From contig QUBV01000006.1 in the NCBI GenBank assembly GCA_014338185.1, positions 1-64,000 of the forward strand: DNA of 64,000 nucleotides. The letters run 5' to 3'. Below the pieces are notes generated by a model. It worked only from the letters and a program-made list of their open reading frames with translations. It made no database searches and was not told where the DNA came from. This stretch comes from Lysobacterales bacterium (lineage in GTDB: Bacteria; Pseudomonadota; Gammaproteobacteria; Xanthomonadales; Rhodanobacteraceae). The translations under genes were made by a program, and so were the position numbers. Positions 10,822 through 19,890 of the stretch are shown in pieces; within the stretch, counting starts at the first letter, position 1; the number at the start of each line of letters is the position of its first letter.

Positions 10822-13242
10822 TCAGGGTGAGCCGACCACCTTGCGCACCGGGGTCGGCGCCTGCAGCAGCGCCGCCGGGATCGGCCGCTCGCCCGCGAGC
10901 GCCTGCGCGCGTTGCAGCGCGCCGCGCCATGCGTCGGCCTCGCCCAGGGCGTGGTAGTAGCGCAGTTGCAGCAGCGCGCAGCGGAAGTCCTGCCCAGCCC
11001 AGCTCGCGGCCCGACCCACCACGCTGCCCGCCAGTTCGAGTTCGCCGGTGGCGAGCAGGCGATTGCCCCACGACAGCACGATGCGCGCGGTGACCGCCGG
11101 GATGTCGTGCCGTGCCGCATGCGCGAGGGCGTCCTCCCAGGCCTGGCGCGCCGCGCCCGGGTCGTGCTGCGCCCATGCCTGCTCGGCGCGCGCCAGCGCG
11201 GCGTAGTCCTGCATGGGCGGCTGCGCCTGGGTGGCGGCCCAGGCCGAGAACTGCCGGGTCTGCTCGGCCGCTGCGTGCTCCTGGCCGTCCGCGCGCAGCG
11301 CCTGCACCAGCAGCAACCAGGCCTGGCTGCGTTCGCTGCGGTGGTCGGCGTCATCGAGCGCGGCCGTCGCCGCGGCGCCCAGCCGCGCAGCGGCGGCGGG
11401 GTTGCCGCGATCGAAGTCGAGCCTTGCCTGTTCCAGTTGCAGGCGCGCGTTGAACACGGCGGGATCGCGGTCGGTGGCCGCTTCGGCGGACAGACGCTGC
11501 AGCAGCGCCTGCGCCTGGCCGAGGCGACCGACTTGCGCCAGCGCGCTGACCTGCTCTACCAGCAGGCCGTGGTGGGCGCTGCGGTTCTCCAGCCGCTGCA
11601 GCAGCGGCAGCGCGCGCTCCACCGTGGCCAGTGCGCGCGCCGGCTGCAGCAAGGCGAGTTCGGCTGCGGCGGCATTTGCGAGCGTGTCGACCTGTTCGTT
11701 GAGCGCGCCGAAGCGGGCGAAGCTGCGCGCGGCCTCCTCGTGCGCTTGCAACGCCTCGCCAAAGTGCCCGCGCCTGGCGAGCACGATGCCTTCATTGGCG
11801 CGTACGCGGGCCAGCGCGAGGGCATCGCCGGCCAGTTCGAGCGCGATGCGCGCGCGCGAAAAATCGCCCTGCGCCGCGTCGTAGTCGCCCTGGGCGGCGT
11901 GGCTCACCGCCAGCCCCATCCAGGCCTGGCCGAGCGCAGCCGGCTGGCGGCGCGTATCCAGCAGCGACACCGCCTCGCCGAACGCCTGGCCTGCCGCCGC
12001 GATCTCGCCGCGACGCACCGCGGTGGCGCCGATGGCGTTGAGGATGCGCCCGCGCAGCACCGGATCGGTTTCCGCATCGACCGCGGCGAGCAGGGCCTGC
12101 AGGCGCTGGGTGGCCTCCTCGAAGTGGCCGGCGCGGAACGCGATCTGGGCCAGGCGCAGGCGCAGTTCGGGCCGCTCGCGCAGCGCGGCCGGCGCCTGTT
12201 CGAGTAGCGTGCGCGCCGTGGCCAGATCGTCGGTGAACAGCGCCGCATCCGCGCGCGAGAGCAGTTCATCCAGCGGCAGGTCGGGTGCATCGCTGCCCGG
12301 TGGTTCGCGGTCGAGCCAGGCCAGCAGGCGGTCGGTGGCGCGCCGGGCCGCGACGATGGCGTCGTCGGCCTGGGCCTGCACCTCATGCCGGGCGCTGCCG
12401 CCCGCGCGCAGCAGCAGGCGCACGTTCCATCGGTCGGCGCTGCGTGACACCAGCGGCACGACCAGCAGGTGCGCGCCCGTGGCGGCGGCGACCGCGGCGC
12501 CGGTGTCAGCGGCAGGACTGTCATGCGCGAGTGCCACCACGTTGTCGCTCGGCACCACGCCGAGCCCGGCGCTGCGCAGCCGCGTGGCGATGAGGTCCAT
12601 GAGCCCGAGCCGCAGCCACGCCCACTCCGGTGGCGCGGTGCCCACTTCGACCGGCAGCACCGCGAGCATCGCACTGGCATCGCGGCTCGCGTCCGCCGCA
12701 ACCGGCGGCGCAGGCTGGGTCAGCCAGTGCACGCCCCAGCCGATCGCGGCGGCCAGCGCGAGCGCGAGCATGCCGGCGATGCGCCAGGCGCGGTGCCCGC
12801 GCGCAGGCCCCGGTGTCCCGGCCGCGGCCGATGCTGCGCCCGCCGTGTCGGCGGGCACGGCCGGGAGGGCTTCGACCTGCGCGCGTTCGTCGTTCGTGAC
12901 CGGCGTCGCGGCCGGGGCGGGCCGATCGGCTTCGAGCGGCGCGATCCAGCGGTAGCCGAAGCGCGGGACCGTGCGGATCGCGCGCTGTTCGTTGCCATCG
13001 TCGCCGACCGCGCGGCGTGCCTTGAGCACGGTCTGGCCGAGCAGGGTGTCGCTGACTTCGGCGCGGCCCCACACCGCGGCGATCAGTTCATCGCGTCCCA
13101 CCGCGCGGTCGCGATGCTCGATGAGGTAGGCCAGGCAATCGAACACCTTGGGCGACAGCGACGCCAGTGCGCCGGCGCGATGCAGCTCGCGCGCCGACAG
13201 GTCGATGTGGCAATCGCCGAAGCGGTAGGCGTGGACCGTCAT
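10822..13242 (-). CDS. CadC-like transmembrane winged-helix regulator with a TPR region
   Basis: An 806-residue protein. Residues 1-102 are an OmpR/PhoB-type winged helix (ARELHRAGALASLSPKVFD, then GYRWIAPL at the wing). A Pro/Ala linker leads to one membrane segment at about 152-175, so the DNA-binding part is cytoplasmic and the rest periplasmic, as in CadC and ToxR. Residues 195-290 form an alpha/beta domain (AMLAVLPVEV, MDLIATRLRSAG) like that before TPRs in adenylate-cyclase-type regulators. About 310-800 is alpha-helical with many TPR-like pairs (LGQAWMGLAVSHAAQGDYDA). The start at 13242 matches the family N-terminus; the open frame upstream to 13635 overlaps mgtE and is not coding. Ligand and targets are unknown. 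Convergent with folP. Confidence 0.85.
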   Translation of the reverse strand: MTVHAYRFGDCHIDLSARELHRAGALASLSPKVFDCLAYLIEHRDRAVGRDELIAAVWGRAEVSDTLLGQTVLKARRAVGDDGNEQRAIRTVPRFGYRWIAPLEADRPAPAATPVTNDERAQVEALPAVPADTAGAASAAAGTPGPARGHRAWRIAGMLALALAAAIGWGVHWLTQPAPPVAADASRDASAMLAVLPVEVGTAPPEWAWLRLGLMDLIATRLRSAGLGVVPSDNVVALAHDSPAADTGAAVAAATGAHLLVVPLVSRSADRWNVRLLLRAGGSARHEVQAQADDAIVAARRATDRLLAWLDREPPGSDAPDLPLDELLSRADAALFTDDLATARTLLEQAPAALRERPELRLRLAQIAFRAGHFEEATQRLQALLAAVDAETDPVLRGRILNAIGATAVRRGEIAAAGQAFGEAVSLLDTRRQPAALGQAWMGLAVSHAAQGDYDAAQGDFSRARIALELAGDALALARVRANEGIVLARRGHFGEALQAHEEAARSFARFGALNEQVDTLANAAAAELALLQPARALATVERALPLLQRLENRSAHHGLLVEQVSALAQVGRLGQAQALLQRLSAEAATDRDPAVFNARLQLEQARLDFDRGNPAAAARLGAAATAALDDADHRSERSQAWLLLVQALRADGQEHAAAEQTRQFSAWAATQAQPPMQDYAALARAEQAWAQHDPGAARQAWEDALAHAARHDIPAVTARIVLSWGNRLLATGELELAGSVVGRAASWAGQDFRCALLQLRYYHALGEADAWRGALQRAQALAGERPIPAALLQAPTPVRKVVGSP

Positions 13243-13297
13243 TGCGGCCAGCGTAGCGCGCCGCGGGCGGCGCGGCCACGCGCTGCGCGGACGGGAT

Positions 13298-14491
13298 TCA
13301 GCGCGCGAGCAGCCAACTGGCCAATCCGAGGAACAGGCCCAGGCTGGTGATGTCGGTGGCCTTGGTGAGGAAGATGCTCGAGGCGGTGGCCGGATCGGCG
13401 CCGAGCCGCTGCAGCACCTGCGGCACGCCGCTGCCGACCACGCCGGCGAGCACCGAGGCGCCGGCCAGCGTGATGAAGGTGATCGCGGCGAGCGTGAACG
13501 CCTGGGCATGGTGCTGCCACGAGGCCAGCGCAAACATCGCCAGCGCCGCGACCGCGCCGGTGAGCGCACCGTTGAGGAAGCCCACCCACGCTTCGCGGGC
13601 CAGCAGGGCGAGGCCGCGACCGGCCTTGAGCTCACCGAAGGTGAGGCCGCGCAGGGTGACCGCGAGTGCCTGGCAGCCGGTGTTGTTGCACTGGTCGGAG
13701 ATCACCGGCAGGAACACCGCCAGCAGCACCACCTGGTTGATCACGTCCTGGAACGAGCCCACCACGCTCGCGGTGACGAAGCCGGCGAGCAGGTTCAGCT
13801 GCAGCCATGGGTTGCGCAGGCGCAGGCTGCGCGCCCACGAGGTGCCCGGTCGTTCCTCCTTCTCGACACCGACGGTGGCGCCCAGTTGCGCGCTGATCTC
13901 GAAGGCCTGTTCCTCGAACAGCACCGCGCCGCGCACCAGCCCGAGCAGCCGTCCCTGCGCGTCGCAGACCGGATAGACCGGGTAGTGGCGGTGCACGACC
14001 GCGCGCATCGCCTCGATGATGCTGGTCTCGGGCTGCAGCACGAACGGCTGCGTGACCATGATGTCGGCGAGCTTCTGCGTGGTCTGGGCGAAGGCGAGTT
14101 CGCGAAACGCCACCACGCCGGTCAGGTGCTGCTGCGCGTCGACCACGAACACGTAGGTCACCAGCGTGTGCGACACGATCGGGCGCAGCCGGGTGATGAC
14201 CTCACCCGCGGTGGCGGTGGCGGGAAACGTCGCGGGTGCGGGTTCGAGCAGCCGGCCCACGCTGCCTTCCGGCCAGTTCTGGCCGATCAGCCAGGTGTCG
14301 GCGCCTGCGGCCAGCGCGGTGATGCGTGCGCGCCGCTCGGCGCTGCAATGGTCGAGGATCGCGACCGCGCGCGCGGGCGCGAGCCGGCGCAGCAGGCGCG
14401 CGGCATCGTGGTCGGTGAGCGCGTCCAGGCGCGCCGCCGCGGCGTCGAGGTCGAGTTCGGCCAGTTCGATGGCGGGGTCGGGGGTCGACAT
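13298..14491 (-). CDS. mgtE: MgtE-type magnesium transporter, divergent
   Basis: A 397-residue protein with the MgtE architecture: a short helical N domain (about 1-75, LDALTDHDAARLLRRL), two CBS domains (about 100-215, with VTYVFVVDAQQHLTGVV and VYPVCDAQGRLLGLV), then five hydrophobic membrane segments. MgtE forms Mg2+-gated dimeric channels in the inner membrane. Two things are unusual: the protein is shorter than the usual 450 residues, and the signature P-x5-G-G-N-x-G-x-Q appears as PVISDQCNNTGCQ, with GGN replaced by CNN. It may therefore differ in selectivity. The start at 14491 (MSTPDPAIEL) is preferred over an upstream ATG at 14554. It lies 55 bases upstream of the regulator gene on the same strand. 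Confidence 0.85.
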   Translation of the reverse strand: MSTPDPAIELAELDLDAAAARLDALTDHDAARLLRRLAPARAVAILDHCSAERRARITALAAGADTWLIGQNWPEGSVGRLLEPAPATFPATATAGEVITRLRPIVSHTLVTYVFVVDAQQHLTGVVAFRELAFAQTTQKLADIMVTQPFVLQPETSIIEAMRAVVHRHYPVYPVCDAQGRLLGLVRGAVLFEEQAFEISAQLGATVGVEKEERPGTSWARSLRLRNPWLQLNLLAGFVTASVVGSFQDVINQVVLLAVFLPVISDQCNNTGCQALAVTLRGLTFGELKAGRGLALLAREAWVGFLNGALTGAVAALAMFALASWQHHAQAFTLAAITFITLAGASVLAGVVGSGVPQVLQRLGADPATASSIFLTKATDITSLGLFLGLASWLLAR

Positions 14492-14611
14492 CGGGGCGTG
14501 CTTCCGCGCATTGGCAAGGCGCGCATGATGCCTCAAGGCGGGCAGGCCATTCACGAGTTCTTTAGGCAGCTTCGCTCACGATGACCGCCACACCATGCAA
14601 GGGTCGATGAC

Positions 14612-15088
14612 ATGAGCGCACAAGTTCGCACCGCAGCCATCGCAGGCGTGCTGGGCCTGGTCCTGGTCGGCTGCGCGGCCACGCCACCGCGTGCACGCTA
14701 CTACGACGACGACTACTACCGGCAGCGTGCCCAGTTCGACTGCTCCCGCTGCGGCGTGGTCCGGGAAGTGGCGCAGGTCTACGTGCGCGACAACGCCACC
14801 ACGGGTGGCGGCGCGGTGCTCGGCGCGATCATCGGCGGCGTGCTGGGCAGCACGATCGGCAAGGGCGATGGCCGCACTGCGGCCACGGTGGCCGGGGCGG
14901 TCGTGGGCGGCGCGATCGGCAACCAGGTGGAGCGCGATTCCAGCGACTACGGCGGGCGCCCGGCGTGGGAGTTCACGGTGCGCCTGGACGATGGCCGCTG
15001 GGCGCGCGTCACGCAGTGGCAACACGACAACCTGCGCCCGGGTGACCGCGTGATGATCCGCGACAATCGCCTGCTGCGCCTGTACTAG
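14612..15088 (+). CDS. Glycine-zipper 2TM lipoprotein
   Basis: A 158-residue protein with a lipoprotein signal: a hydrophobic stretch then LVGC, so Cys21 is the acylated residue after cleavage. Residues about 62-108 form a glycine zipper (GGGAVLGAIIGGVLG, GKGDGRTAATVAGAVVGG, AIGNQVE), the SlyB/OsmB-type membrane-spanning hairpin. The C-terminal 45 residues form a small beta domain (WEFTVRLDDGRWARVTQ). Outer-membrane placement is inferred. A paralogue with the same zipper core lies at 39687-40220. AGGG precedes the ATG. It is divergent from mgtE. No enzymatic role is expected; members are often envelope-stress induced. Confidence 0.85.
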   Translation: MSAQVRTAAIAGVLGLVLVGCAATPPRARYYDDDYYRQRAQFDCSRCGVVREVAQVYVRDNATTGGGAVLGAIIGGVLGSTIGKGDGRTAATVAGAVVGGAIGNQVERDSSDYGGRPAWEFTVRLDDGRWARVTQWQHDNLRPGDRVMIRDNRLLRLY

Positions 15089-15178
15089 GCCGGGCGTTCG
15101 CGGCCGGGTCCGGCCCGATGCGGCCGGCCCGAGGCCGTGGCGGCCGCGCGCACCGCAGGTGGGTGCGCGCGGGTCGGG

Positions 15179-15616
15179 TCAGTTGACGTGGTAGAAGTTG
15201 TGGGCGCCGATCGTGGTGGGCGATGCGCCCTTGCTCCATGCCGGCGCGACCGAGTCGGCCAGCACGAAGTGGTTGGCATCGGGCACCACCAGCTTGCGGC
15301 GGTCGATCGGCAGCGACCACATGTGGATCGCATGGCCGGCGATGTTCCACGCCTTGGCCCAGGCCCGCGCGTTGCGCAGCGCGTAGCCCGGGTGGGTCGT
15401 GGTCAGTGCGAACTGGCCCGGTGCACGCACCACGTCGCACACGGTGTCGCCCCAGCGACCGCTGTCGCGGCGGCGCATCGCCACCTCGGCCACGGCCATC
15501 TGGCCGATCTGGGATTCGCTGCGCGCCTCCAGGTACACGGTGGTGGCCAGGCACACCTGGTCGGCCGCCGGTTGGGGCAGGATCGTGGCAAGCCACAGCA
15601 GGAAGGAAATGGTCAT
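15179..15616 (-). CDS. SleB-type cell wall hydrolase
   Basis: A 145-residue protein of the Hydrolase_2 (SleB) family with a short N-terminal hydrophobic signal (MTISFLLWLATILPQPA). The domain begins at ATTVYLEARSES, where the Glu is the presumed catalytic acid, and continues with MAVAEVAMRR, VVRAPGQFA and the ending ANHFVLADS to GAHNFYHV. SleB relatives are lytic transglycosylases that cut peptidoglycan glycan strands (family knowledge). The start at 15616 has AAGGAG four bases upstream. It is convergent with the glycine-zipper lipoprotein. The natural substrate and timing are not shown by the sequence. Confidence 0.85.
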   Translation of the reverse strand: MTISFLLWLATILPQPAADQVCLATTVYLEARSESQIGQMAVAEVAMRRRDSGRWGDTVCDVVRAPGQFALTTTHPGYALRNARAWAKAWNIAGHAIHMWSLPIDRRKLVVPDANHFVLADSVAPAWSKGASPTTIGAHNFYHVN

Positions 15617-16038
15617 GCTGCTCCTTGGTTCATCCAGGGATGGCCGACCGGCTTGCCGCATCGTGCCCTGCACGCCGCGGCCCTGCGCCGTGGCGCAGGA
15701 AGGGTCGATCATCGGTGTTTGAATACCCGGCGCCCGCACGGCCTTTCGCCGCATTCCGGGAGCCACGCCGGCGGCGTCTGCCACCCCGGCAGTCGCTCCG
15801 ACGTCTGGTCAGGCCGGGGTCGAGCCCTGGCACTGGCGCCGGCCCCGCAGTGCGGAACCGGTCTTACGCGCTGCAACAGCGCACGAAAAAGCCCTGACTG
15901 AGCAGGGCTGGCGCGCAGAATACGGATCGAGGGCGGTGTTGTCGCGTGCCGTGTGAATCGTGTTCAGCCGCGAGTAAGTGTACGTTTCGTTGCAATTCAA
16001 GGAGATGGCGCGGTCGCGGCAAGTCGCCGCAGGCCGAT
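15617..16038. other. Intergenic region between ygfZ and the SleB-type gene
   Basis: These 422 bases lie between two minus-strand genes. The only clear element is the intrinsic terminator at 15886-15909. From 15910 to 16038 the sequence is less GC-rich than its surroundings but holds no convincing ORF or promoter. From 15617 to 15885 it is GC-rich, with no codon bias in the open frames, and should contain the SleB-type gene promoter. Confidence 0.4.
15886..15909 (-). terminator. Intrinsic terminator downstream of ygfZ
   Basis: Read on the minus strand, a 7-bp stem AGCCCTG/CAGGGCT with a 6-base loop is followed at once by a run of five U. It lies about 130 bases after the ygfZ stop and separates that gene from the SleB-type gene. 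The distance leaves room for an untranslated tail or a short RNA. Confidence 0.8.
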
Positions 16039-16851
16039 TCAGGCCGCGCCCTGGCCCGCGCCGGCCGCCGCCGGGTCGGCGCCCGCTTCGGTCACCGCCA
16101 GCACCTGGGCGGGTCCATGGCGCTGCGCGGGCACGCCATACAGCACCACGGCGGCACGGCCGGTATGGGGTTCGGGCACGGTGCTGCCCGGTTCCGGCAG
16201 TTGCGCGCCGGTCGTGATCACGCGCAGGCCACGCTTGTTGCCGCCACGGAAGTGCAGGCGTGCCACGATTTCCTGGCCCGGATAGCAGCCCTTGTCGAAG
16301 CTGAGCGCACCGATGCGCTCGAGTTCGAGCGCCTGCGGCACGAACCGGCCGGCGGTGGCCGGCCCGATCCAGGGCAGTCGCGCGGCGATGTCCTGGCGTC
16401 GCCAGGCGAGCGCGGCCTCGGCGTCGATCGCGTGATCGGCCGGCAGCAGGGCCACCCCGCGCGCCATCCCATCCGGCAGGCGCAGGGCATGGCCGCCGTG
16501 ATGATCGAGCCAGTGGCCGGTGTCGGCAGGCAGTGCCGGCGCGGGCAGTTCCAGCACCTGCCAGCCCTCGACCGGCTCGATCCGTACGCGGCTGCGCAGC
16601 AGATAGCGGCGCAGGTCGAGCACGAGCGGCACGGCGGCGCCGAGTGGCTGCCACACCAACAGGGCGTCGTCCGCCACGCGCAGCACCGCGAACAGTGCGC
16701 GCACGCGCCCCTGCGCATCGAGCCACGCGCTCCAGCCGCATTGGCCGGGCGCCAGCGTGAGGATGTTGCTGCTGAACTGGGCGTGGGCGAAGGCGATCGC
16801 GTCGGCGCCCGCCAGGCGCAGCAGCGACGCCGCGCCGAGAGCGGTTGCCAT
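16039..16851 (-). CDS. ygfZ: Folate-binding protein YgfZ
   Basis: A 270-residue relative of glycine cleavage T protein that binds tetrahydrofolate and helps assemble or repair Fe-S clusters in certain enzymes. The diagnostic K-G-C-Y-x-G-Q-E signature is present as KGCYPGQE at 187-194, with the conserved redox-sensitive Cys189. N-terminal and C-terminal barrel parts are recognisable (FAHAQFSSNI; RGLRVITTGAQLP). The start at 16851 (MATALGAASLL) fits the family; longer upstream reading is not similar. It is divergent from the succinate dehydrogenase operon with 148 bases between them, a functional neighbourhood because SdhB carries three Fe-S clusters. Confidence 0.93.
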   Translation of the reverse strand: MATALGAASLLRLAGADAIAFAHAQFSSNILTLAPGQCGWSAWLDAQGRVRALFAVLRVADDALLVWQPLGAAVPLVLDLRRYLLRSRVRIEPVEGWQVLELPAPALPADTGHWLDHHGGHALRLPDGMARGVALLPADHAIDAEAALAWRRQDIAARLPWIGPATAGRFVPQALELERIGALSFDKGCYPGQEIVARLHFRGGNKRGLRVITTGAQLPEPGSTVPEPHTGRAAVVLYGVPAQRHGPAQVLAVTEAGADPAAAGAGQGAA

Positions 16852-16953
16852 CGGTGCAACGGTGCGTGGGAAGTCGCCGCATCTTAGCAGTCGCGCATGC
16901 GGACATGGATGCATGTGCAATGCACTGCGCGCGCTGCGGCGCTCCGCGCACGG

Positions 16954-16982
16954 TTGTCGGATCATGACGCAGGGGTTAACCT
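16954..16982 (+). promoter_or_regulatory. Candidate promoter of the sdh operon
   Basis: A -35 TTGTCG (16954-16959) and -10 TAACCT (16977-16982) are separated by 17 bases. The -10 overlaps the 8-bp palindrome GGTTAACC (16975-16982). The expected start point is near 16989, giving a very short leader before the ATG at 17000. Confidence 0.45.
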
Positions 16983-16999
16983 TGCCGGTGCACTGCATC

Positions 17000-17170
17000 A
17001 TGTCCAAGTCCACTTCCGCCACGCACGATCCCACACCTTCGCCGCCTGCCGACGCGTCGACGCCTGCGCCGGCACCGGTGCAGCCGCCGGCGGAGCAGGG
17101 TGGACGTGCGGGACTTGATCCGGTGCGTTACGGGGATTGGGAAAAGAACGGCCGTTGCATCGATTTCTGA
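17000..17170 (+). CDS. sdhAF4: Succinate dehydrogenase assembly factor 4 homologue (DUF1674)
   Basis: A 56-residue protein. A flexible Pro/Ala/Thr-rich first half is followed by GLDPVRYGDWEKNGRCIDF, the diagnostic C-terminal signature of the DUF1674/SDHAF4 family (G-P-E-P-T-R-Y-G-D-W-x-x-x-G-R-x-x-D-F). In mitochondria SDHAF4 binds the flavinylated SdhA and protects it before it meets SdhB; that role is known for eukaryotes and inferred here. The position directly before sdhC supports it. The last residue is Phe as in the family, so the gene is intact despite its size. The gap to sdhC is 52 bases. Confidence 0.85.
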   Translation: MSKSTSATHDPTPSPPADASTPAPAPVQPPAEQGGRAGLDPVRYGDWEKNGRCIDF

Positions 17171-17222
17171 TGCCGGGCGCAGTGCGCCTGCCGTACCACG
17201 ACAACGCGAGCCAGAGCCAGCC

Positions 17223-17618
17223 ATGCCAGCCAACGCGCGACCGCTTTCGCCTCATATCCAGATCTATCGCTGGCAGGTGCAGATGGTCACCTCCATCCTG
17301 CACCGCGCGACCGGTATCGCGCTGGCCGCCGGCACCTTGCTGTTGCTGGCGATGCTGCTGGCGCTGGCCAGTGGTCCCGAGGCGTGGGGCTGGATCAGCG
17401 CGTTCGCGCGCTCGTGGATCGGCCTGCTGCTGCTCGCGGGCTGGAGCTGGGCGCTGTCGTTCCACCTGCTCAACGGCATCCGCCACCTGCTGCAGGACGT
17501 CGGCTGGGGCTTTGCGATCCACCAGTTCGTGCGCAACGGCTTCCTCGCCAGCATCGGCAGCCTGGTGCTGACCGCGCTGATCTGGTTGTGCGTGTGGGCG
17601 CAGTGGGGTGTCGCATGA
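17223..17618 (+). CDS. sdhC: Succinate dehydrogenase cytochrome b556 subunit
   Basis: A 131-residue membrane anchor with three transmembrane helices (about 29-50, 63-84, 104-126). It starts PLSPHIQIYRWQVQMVTSILHR, containing the conserved Ser and Arg near the quinone site, and has the heme-b ligand motif SFHLLNGIRHLLQD, whose first His is the heme ligand. Together with SdhD it holds the heme and the ubiquinone site that receives electrons from SdhB. The start at 17223 matches the family; an in-frame ATG at 17100 would overlap sdhAF4. Its stop overlaps the sdhD ATG (ATGA). Confidence 0.95.
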   Translation: MPANARPLSPHIQIYRWQVQMVTSILHRATGIALAAGTLLLLAMLLALASGPEAWGWISAFARSWIGLLLLAGWSWALSFHLLNGIRHLLQDVGWGFAIHQFVRNGFLASIGSLVLTALIWLCVWAQWGVA

Positions 17619-17998
17619 GCCAGTTCCGTACACCGCGCAAGATCGCGCTGGGCCTGGGTTCGGCCCGGCATGGCGTGCACCATTTCCTGGTCCAGCGCAT
17701 CACCGCGATCGCGTTGCTGCTGCTGGGGTTGTGGTTCGTGTGGTTCGTGCTGCGCTTGCCCGGGCTGGATCATGCCGGCGCGCACGCGCTGCTCGCCGAA
17801 CCTTGCAACGCCCTGCTCATGGGCCTGTTCGTGGTCGCTGCGTTCTGGCATGCGCAGCTGGGCCTGCAGGTGGTGGTCGAAGACTACGTGCACACCCATG
17901 GCTGGCAGCTCGTGCTGCAGGTCGGGATCCGCTTGCTGTGTTTCCTCGGCGCCGCCGCGGGCGTGCTCGCCGTGCTCCGAATCGCGCTGGGACGTTGA
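17615..17998 (+). CDS. sdhD: Succinate dehydrogenase hydrophobic membrane anchor subunit
   Basis: A 127-residue protein with three membrane helices (about 25-46, 58-80, 98-122). The segment [19 protein letters not shown] contains the second heme-b ligand His and the Tyr of the ubiquinone pocket, corresponding to the H-x11-D-Y pattern of E. coli SdhD. The N-terminus ([20 protein letters not shown]) with the RxxG-x-H pattern is typical of alpha- and gammaproteobacterial SdhD. The ATG overlaps the sdhC stop, and sdhA starts one base after its own stop, so translation is tightly coupled. Confidence 0.93.
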   Translation: MSQFRTPRKIALGLGSARHGVHHFLVQRITAIALLLLGLWFVWFVLRLPGLDHAGAHALLAEPCNALLMGLFVVAAFWHAQLGLQVVVEDYVHTHGWQLVLQVGIRLLCFLGAAAGVLAVLRIALGR

Positions 17999-17999
17999 C

Positions 18000-19793
18000 A
18001 TGGCCGGTACCGCTTACAAGATCCAGGAACACAAGTACGACATCGTGGTGGTGGGTGCCGGTGGCGCCGGCCTGCGCGCGACCATGGGCCTTGCGGCCAC
18101 AGGCCTGTCCACCGCCTGCATCACCAAGGTGTTCCCGACCCGTTCGCACACGGTGGCGGCGCAGGGCGGCATCTCGGCCGCGCTCGGCAACATGGGCCAC
18201 GACGACTGGCGTTTCCATTTCTACGACACGGTCAAGGGTGGCGACTGGCTCGGCGACCAGGACGCGATCGAGTACATGTGCAAGCATGCGCCGGCCGCGG
18301 TGATCGAACTCGAGCACTATGGCGTGCCGTTCTCGCGCACCGACGAAGGCCGCATCTACCAGCGCCCGTTCGGCGGCATGACCACCGATTTCGGCAAGGG
18401 CGTCGCGCAGCGCACCTGCGCCGCGGCCGACCGCACCGGTCATGCGATCCTGCACACGCTCTACCAGCAGGCGCTCAAGCACGATGCCCAGTTCTTCATC
18501 GAGTATTTCGCGCTCGATCTCATCTTCGACAACGAGGGCGCCTGCCGAGGCGTGATGGCGCTGGACCTCAACGAGGGCACCCTGCACCTGTTCCGTGCGC
18601 ATGGCGTGGTGATCGCGACCGGCGGCTATGGCCGCGCCTACTTCAGTTGCACCTCGGCCCACACCTGCACTGGCGACGGTGGCGGCCTGGCCTTGCGCGC
18701 GGGCCTGGCGCTGCAGGACATGGAGTTCGTGCAGTTCCATCCGACCGGCATCTACGGCGCCGGCTGCCTCATCACCGAGGGCGTGCGCGGCGAGGGCGGC
18801 TTCCTCACCAATTCCAAGGGCGAGCGCTTCATGGAGCGCTATGCGCCCAACGCCAAGGACCTCGCCTCGCGCGACGTGGTCAGCCGCGCGATGACCATCG
18901 AGATCCGCGAAGGACGCGGCGTGGGCGAACACCACGACCACATCTACCTCAACCTGCAGCACCTCGGGGCCGACACGCTGCATGAGAAGCTGCCGGGCAT
19001 TTCCGAGTCGGCGCGCATTTTTGCCGGCGTGGACGTGACCAAGCAGCCGATCCCGGTGTTGCCGACCGTGCACTACAACATGGGCGGCATCCCGACCAAC
19101 TACCACGGCGAAGTGGTGCGCAAGGTCGGCAACGACCCCGATCGCATCGTCGAGGGCCTGTATTCGATCGGCGAGGCCGCCTGCGTGTCGGTGCATGGCG
19201 GCAACCGCCTTGGCTCCAATTCGCTGCTCGATCTGGTGGTGTTCGGCCGCGCGGTGGCGCAGCGCTGCGCCGAAACCATCAGGCCCGATACGCCGCACAA
19301 GCCGCTGCCGGCCTCGGCCTGCGACGAGGCGCTCACGCGGCTGGATCGCCTGCGCAATGCCAAGGGTTCGCTGCCGACCGCGCAGATCCGCCTCAACATG
19401 CAGCGCACGATGCAGGCCGACGCGGCGGTGTTCCGCACCGAAAAGACGCTGCAGGAGGGCTGCGTCAAGATGGATGCGATCTTCCAGTCGTTCGACGACG
19501 TGCATGTGTCGGATCGCTCGCTGGTGTGGAACTCCGACCTCATCGAGACCTACGAGCTCAACAATCTGCTGTACAACGCGGTGGCCACGATCCACTCGGC
19601 CGAGCAGCGCCACGAGAGCCGCGGCGCGCACGCACGCGAGGATTATCCCGAGCGCGACGACGTCAACTGGATGAAGCACACGCTGGTCAGCGTCGACGCC
19701 AACGGCAAGTGCAGCTTCGACTATCGCCCGGTGCACAGCCACACGCTCACCAGCGACGTCGAGCCGGTGCCGCCGAAGAAGCGCGTGTATTGA
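18000..19793 (+). CDS. sdhA: Succinate dehydrogenase flavoprotein subunit
   Basis: A 597-residue flavoprotein that oxidises succinate to fumarate on the cytoplasmic face of the inner membrane. The FAD-binding GAGGAG lies at 19-24. His50 in [11 protein letters not shown] is the residue to which FAD is covalently attached in this family. The substrate-site segments are present: [26 protein letters not shown] and the C-terminal His/Arg-rich capping region ([18 protein letters not shown]). Flavinylation depends on SdhE, encoded 0.9 kb downstream. The ATG at 18000 lies one base after the sdhD stop. The sequence is full length with no frameshift. Confidence 0.98.
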   Translation: MAGTAYKIQEHKYDIVVVGAGGAGLRATMGLAATGLSTACITKVFPTRSHTVAAQGGISAALGNMGHDDWRFHFYDTVKGGDWLGDQDAIEYMCKHAPAAVIELEHYGVPFSRTDEGRIYQRPFGGMTTDFGKGVAQRTCAAADRTGHAILHTLYQQALKHDAQFFIEYFALDLIFDNEGACRGVMALDLNEGTLHLFRAHGVVIATGGYGRAYFSCTSAHTCTGDGGGLALRAGLALQDMEFVQFHPTGIYGAGCLITEGVRGEGGFLTNSKGERFMERYAPNAKDLASRDVVSRAMTIEIREGRGVGEHHDHIYLNLQHLGADTLHEKLPGISESARIFAGVDVTKQPIPVLPTVHYNMGGIPTNYHGEVVRKVGNDPDRIVEGLYSIGEAACVSVHGGNRLGSNSLLDLVVFGRAVAQRCAETIRPDTPHKPLPASACDEALTRLDRLRNAKGSLPTAQIRLNMQRTMQADAAVFRTEKTLQEGCVKMDAIFQSFDDVHVSDRSLVWNSDLIETYELNNLLYNAVATIHSAEQRHESRGAHAREDYPERDDVNWMKHTLVSVDANGKCSFDYRPVHSHTLTSDVEPVPPKKRVY

Positions 19794-19890
19794 CCGCCGG
19801 TGGTGGCGCCGGCGCGGGCGCAAGGGCCAATGAGCCGTTCGCCGCGCCAGGTGCCACCGAACTCCAACCTTCGATTCCCGGTGCAATGCG

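Noticed and set aside
13243-13635. Upstream extension of the winged-helix regulator to 937 residues
   Set aside because: The added part overlaps mgtE in another frame; the winged helix begins at the ATG at 13242.
15910-16038. Small RNA gene between ygfZ and its terminator
   Set aside because: The terminator is convincing but no promoter with acceptable -35 and -10 was found; it is more simply the tail of the ygfZ transcript.
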